This document shows positions 25,472 to 33,572 of a stretch of 64,000 nucleotides of DNA, piece by piece. Source of the stretch: UBA3069 sp050633465 (lineage in GTDB: Bacteria; Pseudomonadota; Alphaproteobacteria; Rhodobacterales; Rhodobacteraceae); the NCBI GenBank assembly GCA_050633465.1, contig JBOEGO010000017.1, positions 1-64,000 of the forward strand, written 5' to 3'. The stretch's first letter is position 1. Each line of letters opens with the position of its first letter. The notes under the pieces are model-generated. The model was not told where the DNA came from and made no database searches. It saw only the letters and a program-made list of their open reading frames with translations. The position numbers and the translations under genes were made by a program.

Positions 25472-26422
25472 ATGACCATGCCCCCCCTTACCCTATATCT
25501 GGCCGCCCCGCGCGGGTTTTGCGCCGGTGTCGATCGTGCCATAAAAATCGTGGAAATGGCCCTGCAGAAATGGGGCGCGCCCGTCTATGTGCGCCATGAA
25601 ATCGTGCACAACAAATTCGTGGTTGACAGCCTGCGCGATCAGGGCGCTGTGTTCGTCGAGGAGCTGGAGGAATGCCCGCCGGACCGTCCGGTGATCTTTT
25701 CCGCCCATGGTGTGCCTAAATCCGTTCCCGCCGCAGCGGCCGCGCGTGAAATGGTGTTCGTCGATGCCACCTGCCCGCTGGTGTCCAAGGTCCATATCGA
25801 GGCAGAGCGCCATTCGGAAAACGGGCTGCAAATCGTGATGATCGGCCATGCGGGCCACCCCGAAACCATCGGCACCATGGGGCAATTGCCCACGGGCGAG
25901 GTGCTGCTGGTCGAAACCGTTGCCGATGTCGCCACCCTGCCCGTGCGCGACCCGCTGCAACTGGCCTATGTCACGCAAACCACCCTATCGGTCGATGACA
26001 CAGTGGAAATAGTCGAGGCATTGAAAGCGAAATTTCCCGCCATCATCGGCCCCCACAAAGAAGACATCTGTTACGCCACCACCAACCGCCAAGAGGCCGT
26101 CAAAGCCATGGCCGGAAAAATCGACGCCATGCTGGTGGTCGGCGCGCCGAATTCATCCAATTCGCGCCGCCTGGTCGAGGTCGCACAGCGGCAGGGCTGC
26201 GGCTATGCGCAACTGGTGCAACGCGCCACCGATATCGACTGGCGGGCGCTGGACGGGATCACCAGCATCGGCATCACCGCAGGCGCCTCTGCGCCGGAAC
26301 TGTTGGTAGAAGAGGTAATAGACGCCCTGAAATCGCGTTATAGCGTCACCATCGAACAGGTCGAAACCGCCAAGGAAAACGTCGAATTCAAGGTGCCGCG
26401 CGTGCTGCGCGAACCCGCCTGA
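25472..26422 (+). CDS. ispH: 4-hydroxy-3-methylbut-2-enyl diphosphate reductase
   Basis: A 316-residue Fe-S enzyme of the last step of the MEP isoprenoid pathway. The three cluster cysteines are in APRGFCAGVDRAI, VDATCPLVSKVH and EDICYATTNRQEAV. GHAGHPETIGTMGQ and VVGAPNSSNSRRLVE are substrate-site motifs. A good AGGAGA site precedes the ATG. A methyltransferase gene and rnhA follow closely on the same strand. Confidence 0.95.
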   Translation: MTMPPLTLYLAAPRGFCAGVDRAIKIVEMALQKWGAPVYVRHEIVHNKFVVDSLRDQGAVFVEELEECPPDRPVIFSAHGVPKSVPAAAAAREMVFVDATCPLVSKVHIEAERHSENGLQIVMIGHAGHPETIGTMGQLPTGEVLLVETVADVATLPVRDPLQLAYVTQTTLSVDDTVEIVEALKAKFPAIIGPHKEDICYATTNRQEAVKAMAGKIDAMLVVGAPNSSNSRRLVEVAQRQGCGYAQLVQRATDIDWRALDGITSIGITAGASAPELLVEEVIDALKSRYSVTIEQVETAKENVEFKVPRVLREPA

Positions 26423-26435
26423 GACGGTTGAACCA

Positions 26436-27023
26436 ATGCCCGACGAACGCACCATTCAGGTCTATTCCGACCGCGCCGCCGATTACGCCGCATTCACCAA
26501 AACCGATGGCGCAGGGCGGCTGTTGCGCGGTTTTATCCAGCGGCTGCAACAGGGGGCGCTGGTGCTGGACTATGGCTGCGGGCCGGGCACCGACAGCGCA
26601 TTGATGATGCAGGCCGGACTAAAGGTCGAAGCGCTGGATGCCACCCCCGCCATGGTCGAACTGGCCCAATCCAAAGGGGTCAACGCCCGGCTTGGCACGT
26701 TTTTCGATCTGGATGCCATGGCGCGCTATGACGGGATCTGGGCGTCTTTTTCACTGCTGCACGCGCCACGCGGCGATATGCCCAGCCATCTGGACGCCAT
26801 CAAACGGGCGCTGAAACCGGGCGGGCATGTGCAAATCGCGGTGAAAACCGGCACGGGTGAACGGCGCGACAGCATCGGGCGGCTCTATACATTCTATATG
26901 CCCGATGACCTGTGCGACCTGATCCGCGACGCGGGTCTGATCGTCGATGAAATCCATGAAGGGCGCGATAAGGGGCTGGACGGCGGCCTTGCCAATTGGG
27001 TATCGGTGGCGGCACATGGCTAG
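26436..27023 (+). CDS. class I SAM-dependent methyltransferase
   Basis: A 195-residue methyltransferase. Motif I is LVLDYGCGPGTDSALMMQ (around residues 42-58), the acidic residue after beta-2 is in KVEALDATPAMVELAQ, and motif IV is GIWASFSLLHAPRGD. The C-terminal part resembles small-molecule methyltransferases; the substrate cannot be predicted. Its end overlaps rnhA by 8 bases and it follows ispH by 13 bases, so the three are probably cotranscribed. Confidence 0.85.
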   Translation: MPDERTIQVYSDRAADYAAFTKTDGAGRLLRGFIQRLQQGALVLDYGCGPGTDSALMMQAGLKVEALDATPAMVELAQSKGVNARLGTFFDLDAMARYDGIWASFSLLHAPRGDMPSHLDAIKRALKPGGHVQIAVKTGTGERRDSIGRLYTFYMPDDLCDLIRDAGLIVDEIHEGRDKGLDGGLANWVSVAAHG

Positions 27024-27465
27024 ATTATTCGCATATACCGACGGGGCTTGCTCCGGCAATCCCGGCCCCGGCGGCTGGGGCGTGCTGCTACAGGCAAAAG
27101 ACGGCGAAACCGTGGTCAAGGAACGCAGCATTTCCGGCGGCGAACCCGACACCACCAACAACCGGATGGAACTGCTGGCCGCGATCAACGCCTTGGAAAA
27201 GCTGGTAAAAGCATCCCGCATCACCGTGATAACCGACAGCGCCTATGTCAAAAACGGCGTCACCAGCTGGATTCATGGATGGAAGCGCAACGGCTGGAAA
27301 ACATCAGCCAAAAAGCCGGTGAAAAATGTCGAACTCTGGCAACGTTTGGACGAGGCACAGCGCCGCCATGACGTGACATGGGAATGGGTAAAAGGCCACG
27401 CCGGACACCCCGAAAACGAACGCGCCGACGAACTGGCCCGCGAAGGCATGGCCCCCTATAAATAA
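27016..27465 (+). CDS. rnhA: ribonuclease HI
   Basis: A 149-residue RNase H1 that degrades RNA in RNA-DNA hybrids. The DEDD catalytic residues are visible: Asp in AYTDGACSGNPGPGGWG, Glu in TNNRMELLAAI, Asp in ITDSAYVKNG, and Asp in GHPENERADELA with the flexible His. The basic handle region KRNGWKTSAKKPVKN is present. Confidence 0.95.
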   Translation: MARLFAYTDGACSGNPGPGGWGVLLQAKDGETVVKERSISGGEPDTTNNRMELLAAINALEKLVKASRITVITDSAYVKNGVTSWIHGWKRNGWKTSAKKPVKNVELWQRLDEAQRRHDVTWEWVKGHAGHPENERADELAREGMAPYK

Positions 27466-27553
27466 GCGCGCCGCCCGCGTTCAACTCCACCCCGACCACA
27501 GCGCGCCCGATCACCGCTTGAGGGCAGGCCTGCCTGCCTGAAATCGGGGATGC

Positions 27554-27787
27554 CTAGCGTTTCAACTGTTGATACAGCCAGATCACCAATACCGCGCCCA
27601 ACACGGCCCCGACCAACCCGCCGACCATGCCCATAACCGACAGCAACAACCGCACGATCAGCCCGCCGACAATCGCGCCCGCCATGCCCAGCGCCACGGT
27701 CGTCACCACATCCAACCGAACGCCCATCAACCGCGTGGCCAAAAATCCCGCCGCCGCGCCGACGATGATCAACCATATGATAATCAT
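27554..27787 (-). CDS. GlsB/YeaQ/YmgE family stress-response membrane protein
   Basis: A 77-residue protein with three predicted membrane helices and the Gly-rich pattern of the transglycosylase-associated (YeaQ) family: GAAAGFLATRLMG, GMAGAIVGGLIVRLL and a final LVGAVLGAVLVIWLYQQLKR. The function is unclear; relatives respond to stress. It sits 3 bases downstream of a similar 78-residue gene, so the two form a small operon. Confidence 0.8.
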   Translation of the reverse strand: MIIIWLIIVGAAAGFLATRLMGVRLDVVTTVALGMAGAIVGGLIVRLLLSVMGMVGGLVGAVLGAVLVIWLYQQLKR

Positions 27788-27790
27788 GGG

Positions 27791-28027
27791 CTATTTCCTC
27801 CAATGGGTCGGGACAATGATCAGCGCCCCGATCGAACTCAGGATTGCATCCACCCCGGCAGGGCCAAACCGGATGCCAAACATGATCCGCACGAAATAAA
27901 ACAAAAATGCCCCGCCGACGCAGATGATAATCGACGGCAAAATACCGTTGCGGGTGAAACCGGACCGTTCGGACAGGTAACCAACGATGCCCGCGATCAC
28001 CACGGTGCCGATCATGCTGGGAAACAT
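27791..28027 (-). CDS. small membrane protein, YeaQ-like
   Basis: A 78-residue hydrophobic protein with three helices, beginning MFPSMIGTVVIAGIVGYLSERSGFTRNGILPSI. GYLSERSGF-NG-LPSIIICVGGAFLF resembles the GlsB/YeaQ/YmgE family in layout, though more weakly than its downstream neighbour. Paired transcription with that gene suggests a shared membrane or envelope-stress role (inference). Confidence 0.7.
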   Translation of the reverse strand: MFPSMIGTVVIAGIVGYLSERSGFTRNGILPSIIICVGGAFLFYFVRIMFGIRFGPAGVDAILSSIGALIIVPTHWRK

Positions 28028-28096
28028 CGTGCTCGCTCCTCAAAACTATACCCGACCATGGCGTAAAACGCCCGTCAGCTGAATAGCCTTATGGCC

Positions 28097-29017
28097 TCAG
28101 CCCCAAACCGCGCCCTTGGCCACAGGAAAACCGCGCAAAAACTCGCCCGCATCCTGCGCGCCCTTGCCCGCCTTTTGCAATTGCAACAGTTCCACGGCAC
28201 CCGTGCCACATGCCAGGATCAACCGCCCCTCTTCGCTGCCGGACAATACCTGCCCCGCCGCGCCCGCACCATCCGCCAACCGCGATGCCAGCAGTTTGAC
28301 CCGCTGGCCGTCCACTTCGCACCACGCACCGGGAAAGGGCGACAGCCCGCGAATGAGCCGATCTACCGAGACAGCGGGCAAGGCCCAATCCACACGGGAT
28401 TCAGATTTGTCAATTTTGGCGGCATAGGTCACGCCCTCCTCGGGTTGCACCTCGGGCCTTAGCCTATCCAACTGCTCCAGCGCCTCGGTGATGGCCGCGG
28501 CGCCCAGCGCCGACAGGCGGTCGTGCAACTGGGCCGTGGTTTCACTGTCGCCAATCCGCAGGGGTTTGCGCAACAACACGGGGCCAGTGTCCAGCCCCGC
28601 CTCCATCTGCATGATGCAGACGCCGGTTTCGGCATCCCCTGCCATGATCGCACGGTGAATCGGCGCGGCCCCGCGCCAGCGCGGCAACAACGACGCATGA
28701 ATATTCAAACACCCCTTTGCAGGCGCATCCAACACCGCCTGCGGCAGGATCAAACCATAGGCCACGACCACGGCGATATCCGCGCCCAGCGCGTGAAAAT
28801 CCAACTGCTCCTCGGGCGATTTCAACGATTTGGGGTGGCGCACCGGCAGGGCCAGTTCCAAGGCACGGGCATGAACAGGGGTTGGGCGCTCTTTCTGGCC
28901 ACGGCCTGATTTGCGCGGCGGCTGACAGTAAACACAGGCAATGTCATGCCCCGCATCCAGCAACGCATCCAGCACCGGCACCGAAAAGTCGGGCGTGCCC
29001 ATGAAAACGATCCGCAT
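28097..29017 (-). CDS. fmt: methionyl-tRNA formyltransferase
   Basis: A 306-residue enzyme that formylates initiator Met-tRNA using 10-formyl-THF. It starts MRIVFMGTPDFSVPVLDAL. The catalytic block CLNIHASLLPRWRGAAPIHRAI holds the Asn-His pair, and YAAKIDKSESRVDW opens the C-terminal tRNA-binding domain. It lies downstream of two deformylase-family genes, the usual def-fmt association. Confidence 0.95.
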   Translation of the reverse strand: MRIVFMGTPDFSVPVLDALLDAGHDIACVYCQPPRKSGRGQKERPTPVHARALELALPVRHPKSLKSPEEQLDFHALGADIAVVVAYGLILPQAVLDAPAKGCLNIHASLLPRWRGAAPIHRAIMAGDAETGVCIMQMEAGLDTGPVLLRKPLRIGDSETTAQLHDRLSALGAAAITEALEQLDRLRPEVQPEEGVTYAAKIDKSESRVDWALPAVSVDRLIRGLSPFPGAWCEVDGQRVKLLASRLADGAGAAGQVLSGSEEGRLILACGTGAVELLQLQKAGKGAQDAGEFLRGFPVAKGAVWG

Positions 29018-29026
29018 GTGAACCCC

Positions 29027-29521
29027 CTAGCGTTGTTTTTTCGCCTTACGCAGCAGCATGTCGCGCTTCATCTTTGACAGGTTGTCAAAATACATCCTGC
29101 CCGCCAGATGGTCGATCTGGTGCTGCACCGATGTGGCCCATAACCCGACAAAATCGCGCTCTTCGACCACGCCCTGTTCATTCAAAAACCGCACCGTCAC
29201 GGCACGCGGGCGCGAAATCGTGGCAGATATGCCGGGCAGATTCGGGCTGGCTTCCTCGTGGTCGCGCAATTGAACCGAGGCATGCAGGATTTCAGGATTG
29301 GCCATACGCACGGGCTTGCCCCGCTCGGCCGAGGCATCAACCACCGCCAGCCGCTGCATCACGCCGATCTGCACCGCAGCAAGCCCGACGCCGGGCATGG
29401 CCTCCATCGTGTCGATCATATCGGCCCAGATCGCACGCACATCATCCGTGATTTCGGCAACATCGGCGGCCACACTGCGCAACCGTTTGTCGGGCCATGG
29501 AATACAGGTGCGCGCAGTCAT
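29027..29521 (-). CDS. degenerate peptide deformylase paralogue
   Basis: A 164-residue protein of the Def fold. Motif 1 is kept as GVGLAAVQIG. Motif 2, EGCLS in active enzymes, is here EASPN, so the metal-ligand Cys is lost. Motif 3, HEIDH, is HQIDH, so the catalytic Glu is lost. It is probably not a functional deformylase; it could bind formyl-peptides or ribosomes, or have another activity. The reading frame is intact and compact between def and fmt, with gaps of 24 and 9 bases, which argues for selection rather than decay. Such def-like paralogues occur in other Rhodobacterales as far as I recall (not checked). Confidence 0.8.
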   Translation of the reverse strand: MTARTCIPWPDKRLRSVAADVAEITDDVRAIWADMIDTMEAMPGVGLAAVQIGVMQRLAVVDASAERGKPVRMANPEILHASVQLRDHEEASPNLPGISATISRPRAVTVRFLNEQGVVEERDFVGLWATSVQHQIDHLAGRMYFDNLSKMKRDMLLRKAKKQR

Positions 29522-29545
29522 ATCTGGCCTTTCATCGGCAGGCGA

Positions 29546-30067
29546 TCAGCCCCGCGCCATTTCACGTTTCAGTTTCTGCATCTTGCGGGTGATCATCTGG
29601 CGGCGCAGCGGTTTCAGGTAATCAATGAACAGCTTGCCGTTCAGGTGATCAATCTCGTGCTGCACACAGGTCGCCCATAATCCGGTAAAATCCTCGGTCT
29701 GCTCGGCCCCGTTGCGATCCATCCAACGCACCGAAATATCACGCGGGCGGGTGACATCCCCGTATTGTTCGGGGATCGACAAACAGCCCTCCTCATAGGT
29801 GTTCTGCTCGTCCGAACGGGCGATGATTTCGGGGTTGAACATGATCAGGGGGCGGGGTGCCTCGCCCTCCTCCTTGACGCAATCCAGCACGATCAGGCGG
29901 GTCATTTCGCCAATCTGCGGCGCGGCCAGCCCGATGCCCGGCGCGTCATACATGGTTTCCAACATATCATCGGCAAGGCTGCGCAGGCCGTCCGACAGGT
30001 CGGGCACAGGCGCGCACAGCTTTTTCAAACGCGGGTCGGGATGGATCAGGATCGGTCGCTTTGTCAT
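29546..30067 (-). CDS. def: peptide deformylase
   Basis: A 173-residue metalloenzyme that removes the N-formyl group from nascent proteins. All three motifs are intact: GIGLAAPQIG, EEGCLSIPEQ and QHEIDHLNGKLFIDYL. The start MTKRPILIHPDPRLKK is the canonical Def start; an earlier Met 29 codons upstream reads through the divergent promoter region. It heads def, def-like, fmt. Confidence 0.95.
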   Translation of the reverse strand: MTKRPILIHPDPRLKKLCAPVPDLSDGLRSLADDMLETMYDAPGIGLAAPQIGEMTRLIVLDCVKEEGEAPRPLIMFNPEIIARSDEQNTYEEGCLSIPEQYGDVTRPRDISVRWMDRNGAEQTEDFTGLWATCVQHEIDHLNGKLFIDYLKPLRRQMITRKMQKLKREMARG

Positions 30068-30177
30068 GGCGATGATGTAGGCGATGACGCGGCGCGGTGC
30101 AACGCCATTGCCGCCGCTTCTGCTTGCGCCCCGCGCCCATTGCGGTAGCGTCACTTCAACACAACAGGAGAACCCGA

Positions 30178-31347
30178 ATGCGCTTTGACGAAATCATCGA
30201 CCGCCACGGCACACATTCCGTGAAATGGGACATGATGGAAAAACTCTATGATGTGCCTGCCGATGACGGCATTTCGATGTGGGTGGCCGATATGGATTTC
30301 CGTGCCCCGGACTGCGTGCAGGATGCGGTAAAACGCCTGCACGACCACGGTGTCTACGGCTATTTCGGCGATGATTCCGCCTACCGCGCGGCGATCTGTT
30401 GGTGGATGGAAAACCGCCACGGCTGGGCGGTGGATCCGGCGGCAATTTTCACCACCCACGGATTGGTAAATGGCACCGCGATGTGCGTCGATACCTTTAC
30501 CGCGCCGGGTGACGGAGTGGTGCTGTTCACCCCCGTCTATCATGCCTTTGCCAAGGTGATCCGTGCCAATGGCCGCCGCGTGGTGGAATGCCCGCTGGCG
30601 CTGCATGATGGCCGCTATGAAATGGATTTCGCCGCCTATGATGCGCTGATCGATGACAAAACCCGCATGGTGATCCTGTGTTCGCCGCATAATCCGGGCG
30701 GGCGGGTCTGGACCCGCACAGAACTGGAACAGGTCGCGGAATTCGCCCGCCGCCACGATCTGGTTCTGGTGTCTGATGAAATCCACCACGATCTGGTGAT
30801 GCCGGGGCATACACACATTCCGATGGCGCATATTGACGGCATCGCCGACCGGCTGGTGATGATGACCGCCACGACGAAAACCTTTAACATCGCGGGGTCA
30901 CACGCGGGCAATGTGATCATCCCCGATGAAAAACTGCGCAAGGCATTCGGCGACCGGATGGCCGGGCTGGGCCTGTCACCCAATGCCTTTGGCCTGCATA
31001 TGGCCACGGCAGCCTATTCCCCCGAAGGCGCGGCATGGGTCGATGAACTGGTGACCTATCTGGATGGCAACCGCCGCCTGTTCGACGACGCGATCAACGC
31101 GATCCCCGGCCTTGCATCAATGCCACTGGAATCCACCTATCTGGCTTGGGTCGATTTTTCCGGCACGGGAATGGAGCGCACCGAATTCACCAAACGGGTG
31201 GAACAGGGCGCGCATATCGCCGCAAACCATGGCCCCACCTTCGGAACCGGAGGAGAGCAGTTCCTGCGCTTTAACATCGCCACCCCGCGCGCATTGGTGC
31301 AACAGGCGGTGGAACGCATGACCAAAGCATTCAGCGACCTGCAATAG
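30178..31347 (+). CDS. PatB/MalY-type PLP-dependent C-S lyase
   Basis: A 389-residue fold-type I aminotransferase-like enzyme. It starts MRFDEIIDRHGTHSVKWDMM, and WVADMDFRAP is the MalY/PatB hallmark. The PLP-binding Lys is in TATTKTFNIAGSHAGNVI (around residue 236), the Asp in SDEIHHDLV, and HNPGGRVWT is present. Such enzymes cleave cystathionine or cysteine conjugates to pyruvate, ammonia and a thiol. ACAGGAGA precedes the ATG. It is divergent from def. Confidence 0.85.
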   Translation: MRFDEIIDRHGTHSVKWDMMEKLYDVPADDGISMWVADMDFRAPDCVQDAVKRLHDHGVYGYFGDDSAYRAAICWWMENRHGWAVDPAAIFTTHGLVNGTAMCVDTFTAPGDGVVLFTPVYHAFAKVIRANGRRVVECPLALHDGRYEMDFAAYDALIDDKTRMVILCSPHNPGGRVWTRTELEQVAEFARRHDLVLVSDEIHHDLVMPGHTHIPMAHIDGIADRLVMMTATTKTFNIAGSHAGNVIIPDEKLRKAFGDRMAGLGLSPNAFGLHMATAAYSPEGAAWVDELVTYLDGNRRLFDDAINAIPGLASMPLESTYLAWVDFSGTGMERTEFTKRVEQGAHIAANHGPTFGTGGEQFLRFNIATPRALVQQAVERMTKAFSDLQ

Positions 31348-31489
31348 CGCGACACATCCGGCGCGGGGGCGCATCCGGATCAGGGGCGTGTTCAATCACC
31401 GCGGCCCTGATCAGGACCACCCCCAGCCTTCATCGTTCTAAAAATACCTCCCGCCGGAGGCACCAATGCCCGCCAAGCCACGCAAACAG

Positions 31490-31840
31490 CTATTGTCGCG
31501 TGATCAAGGCCACAGGCGCGGTTTCATCGCGTGCAAAATCCAGCGGGGCCTTATCCTTGGCCACTGTCGAGCGTTTGAATTCATACCGCATTTCATCGCC
31601 AGCCACATCGGATGCAACGATCAGACATTGCATCACCTGCCGCCCGCCATCGTATAGGTCGACCAGCCCGCGTAGATGCGGCGCATCAACGGCATCCACC
31701 GCAAATCCGGTATCCCACAGCTGCAAAACCGGATAGCTGCGCCCGTCCTCCTCGACGCGAAAGCGCGCCTTGCGACGGCTGTTCAGCTTGCGCGCAGCGG
31801 CCAGACCCGCCTGCAATTCAGGTGTCAAAAACACGTCCAT
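31490..31840 (-). CDS. uncharacterised protein, about 116 residues
   Basis: A protein I do not recognise. It begins MDVFLTPELQAGLAAARKLNSRRKARFRV, then has a mixed beta-rich region with RSYPVLQLWDTGFAVDA and YDGGRQVMQCLIVAS, somewhat like PilZ-type or similar small beta-barrels, but without the RxxxR-D/NxSxxG PilZ motifs. GAGGGG is 7 bases before the ATG chosen, which follows a less well-spaced ATG two codons earlier. It is monocistronic between two rightward genes. Confidence 0.65.
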   Translation of the reverse strand: MDVFLTPELQAGLAAARKLNSRRKARFRVEEDGRSYPVLQLWDTGFAVDAVDAPHLRGLVDLYDGGRQVMQCLIVASDVAGDEMRYEFKRSTVAKDKAPLDFARDETAPVALITRQ

Positions 31841-32038
31841 ATTCATTCCCCTCGCTTACACCCAAGGATGCCGCCATAACTCCTAACGTCAAGTAAATGT
31901 TTTATAATTTTCCACACCGCCAGATGGGACCATGGTCCAAATTGCGCTGCTGTGCAGCATTGCACGGGTCTTGCGCGCTGGCACCGCTATCCCCAAACAG
32001 CCTCCTCCCCTAACTATACATCAACAAAGGAGACCCCA

Positions 32039-33025
32039 ATGGGACAACTGATCGACGGCACATGGCAGGACACCTGGTACGATACCAAATCCAGCGGCGG
32101 TAAATTCGAACGCACAACCACCCAGTTTCGCAACTGGATCACCCCCGACGGCAGTGCCGGCCCCAGCGGCAGTGGCGGGTTTCCGGCCGAATCGGGGCGC
32201 TATCATCTCTATGTCAGCTATGCCTGCCCATGGGCGCACCGCACGCTGATCTTTCGCGCGATCAAGGGGCTGACGGATCATATCACCATATCCGCCGTGC
32301 ATCCCGATATGTTGTCAGATGGCTGGACCTTTGACAGTGATTTCCCCGCCGCCACCGGCGACACCCTGTTCGGGCTGGATTACCTGCGCGAAATCTACCT
32401 GAAACAAGACCCGAAAATTTCGGGCCGCGTCACCGTGCCCGTGCTGTGGGACAAGCAACAAAACTGCATCGTGTCCAACGAAAGCGCCGAAATCATCCGC
32501 ATGTTGAACAGCGCCTTTGACGGGATCACAGGCAACAGCGATGATTACTGGCCCGAACCATTGCGCAACGCGATCGAACCCGTAAATGCCCGCATCTATG
32601 ACAGCGTGAACAACGGCGTTTACAAGGCCGGTTTCGCCACCACCCAAGCCGCCTATGACGATGCCGTCTATCCGCTGTTTGACAGTCTGGACTGGCTAGA
32701 GGACCGCCTGACCAACAGCCGCTACCTGATGGGCAACCACCTGACCGAGGCCGACTGGCGCCTGTTCACCACCCTGATCCGGTTCGATCCGGTCTATCAC
32801 CTGCATTTCAAATGCAACCGCAAACGGATCACCGACTACCCCGCGATCTGGGCCTATACCCGCGAATTATATCAATGGCCGGGCGTGGCAGAGACGGTGA
32901 AAATGGACCATATCGTGCGCCACTATCACTACAGCCACGACATGATTAACCCCAACCGCATCCTGCCGATCAACCCTGTGCTGGACTATACGGCACCGCA
33001 TGGTCGCGACGGCATCGGCGCATAG
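32039..33025 (+). CDS. glutathionyl-hydroquinone reductase-like GST (YqjG/ECM4 family)
   Basis: A 328-residue omega-like glutathione transferase. The active-site Cys is in YHLYVSYACPWAHRTLI (around residue 63), the glutathione-site SNESAEIIRMLN follows, and a helical C-terminal domain has the family motif YLMGNHLTEADWRLFTTLIRFDPVY. These enzymes reduce glutathionyl-hydroquinones to hydroquinones, releasing GSSG, and are linked to aromatic or quinone stress. An AAAGGAGA site precedes the ATG. Confidence 0.88.
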   Translation: MGQLIDGTWQDTWYDTKSSGGKFERTTTQFRNWITPDGSAGPSGSGGFPAESGRYHLYVSYACPWAHRTLIFRAIKGLTDHITISAVHPDMLSDGWTFDSDFPAATGDTLFGLDYLREIYLKQDPKISGRVTVPVLWDKQQNCIVSNESAEIIRMLNSAFDGITGNSDDYWPEPLRNAIEPVNARIYDSVNNGVYKAGFATTQAAYDDAVYPLFDSLDWLEDRLTNSRYLMGNHLTEADWRLFTTLIRFDPVYHLHFKCNRKRITDYPAIWAYTRELYQWPGVAETVKMDHIVRHYHYSHDMINPNRILPINPVLDYTAPHGRDGIGA

Positions 33026-33028
33026 CCC

Positions 33029-33403
33029 CTAGGACGCGCGCGCGTAATGTTCGACCACTGCGGCCAGATCATCTGGCGTGGTGGTCGATGGCAAAAACGC
33101 ATGTGCGTTTTCGATATGGGCAAAAATCGACCCGTCGGAAAAAAACGCCGAGGAGGTGACAAAAACCACCTTGGCCTCGGGCCGCCGATACCCCGCAAAA
33201 TCGGCCACCGCGATTGACCCGCCTGACGGATCGCCGCGCCCCAGTTCCAGATCCAGCACGATCACATCCCAGTCTTCGCGCAGCAAGGCGTTGATGGCCC
33301 CCTGCTGCGTGGTCGCCAGATCAACGGTCGCCCCCTGCCGCAACAGGTGGTTTTTCCAAAGCGCGCCCAGTTCTGGCTGTGCCTCGACGATCAAAACTTT
33401 CAT
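33029..33403 (-). CDS. stand-alone, atypical receiver-domain protein
   Basis: A 124-residue protein with only a response-regulator receiver fold. The phosphoacceptor Asp is kept in WDVIVLDLELGRGDP (Asp51) and Ser/Thr in VVFVTSS. The usual N-terminal acidic pair is reduced to VEAQPE, and the conserved Lys of the FxxKP loop is missing (AFLPSTT). Phosphotransfer chemistry may therefore be weak or altered. No DNA-binding or enzymatic output domain and no adjacent histidine kinase are present. It is divergent from cobC and convergent with the GST-like gene. Confidence 0.75.
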   Translation of the reverse strand: MKVLIVEAQPELGALWKNHLLRQGATVDLATTQQGAINALLREDWDVIVLDLELGRGDPSGGSIAVADFAGYRRPEAKVVFVTSSAFFSDGSIFAHIENAHAFLPSTTTPDDLAAVVEHYARAS

Positions 33404-33572
33404 GCGTTTCCAATCCGGCCGCTCCCGATGCGGCGTAAAAGGTTTCTTAACCAGCCATGACACTCTAAGTCCTAACAAATGGTTAATCCTAATCACAGGT
33501 TTTGACAGCCCCTTTTCCTGCACGCGATATGCGCGTAAACCCGCCGGAACTGCACCAAATAAAGGCGGTTCC

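Noticed and set aside
27500..27545. GGCAGGCCTGCCTGCC palindrome after rnhA as a terminator
   Set aside because: No T-run follows and the symmetry is imperfect; it may be chance in GC-rich sequence.
31435..31465. AAAATACCTCCCGCCGGAGG motif, resembling a palindromic intergenic repeat
   Set aside because: Only one full copy in the window (a weak partial match near 44199), so it cannot be shown to be a repeat here.
33404..33572. Possible cobalamin riboswitch before cobC
   Set aside because: No B12-box-like GCCACTG or matching long leader; the region mainly serves as a divergent promoter and has only short TTAA-containing stretches.
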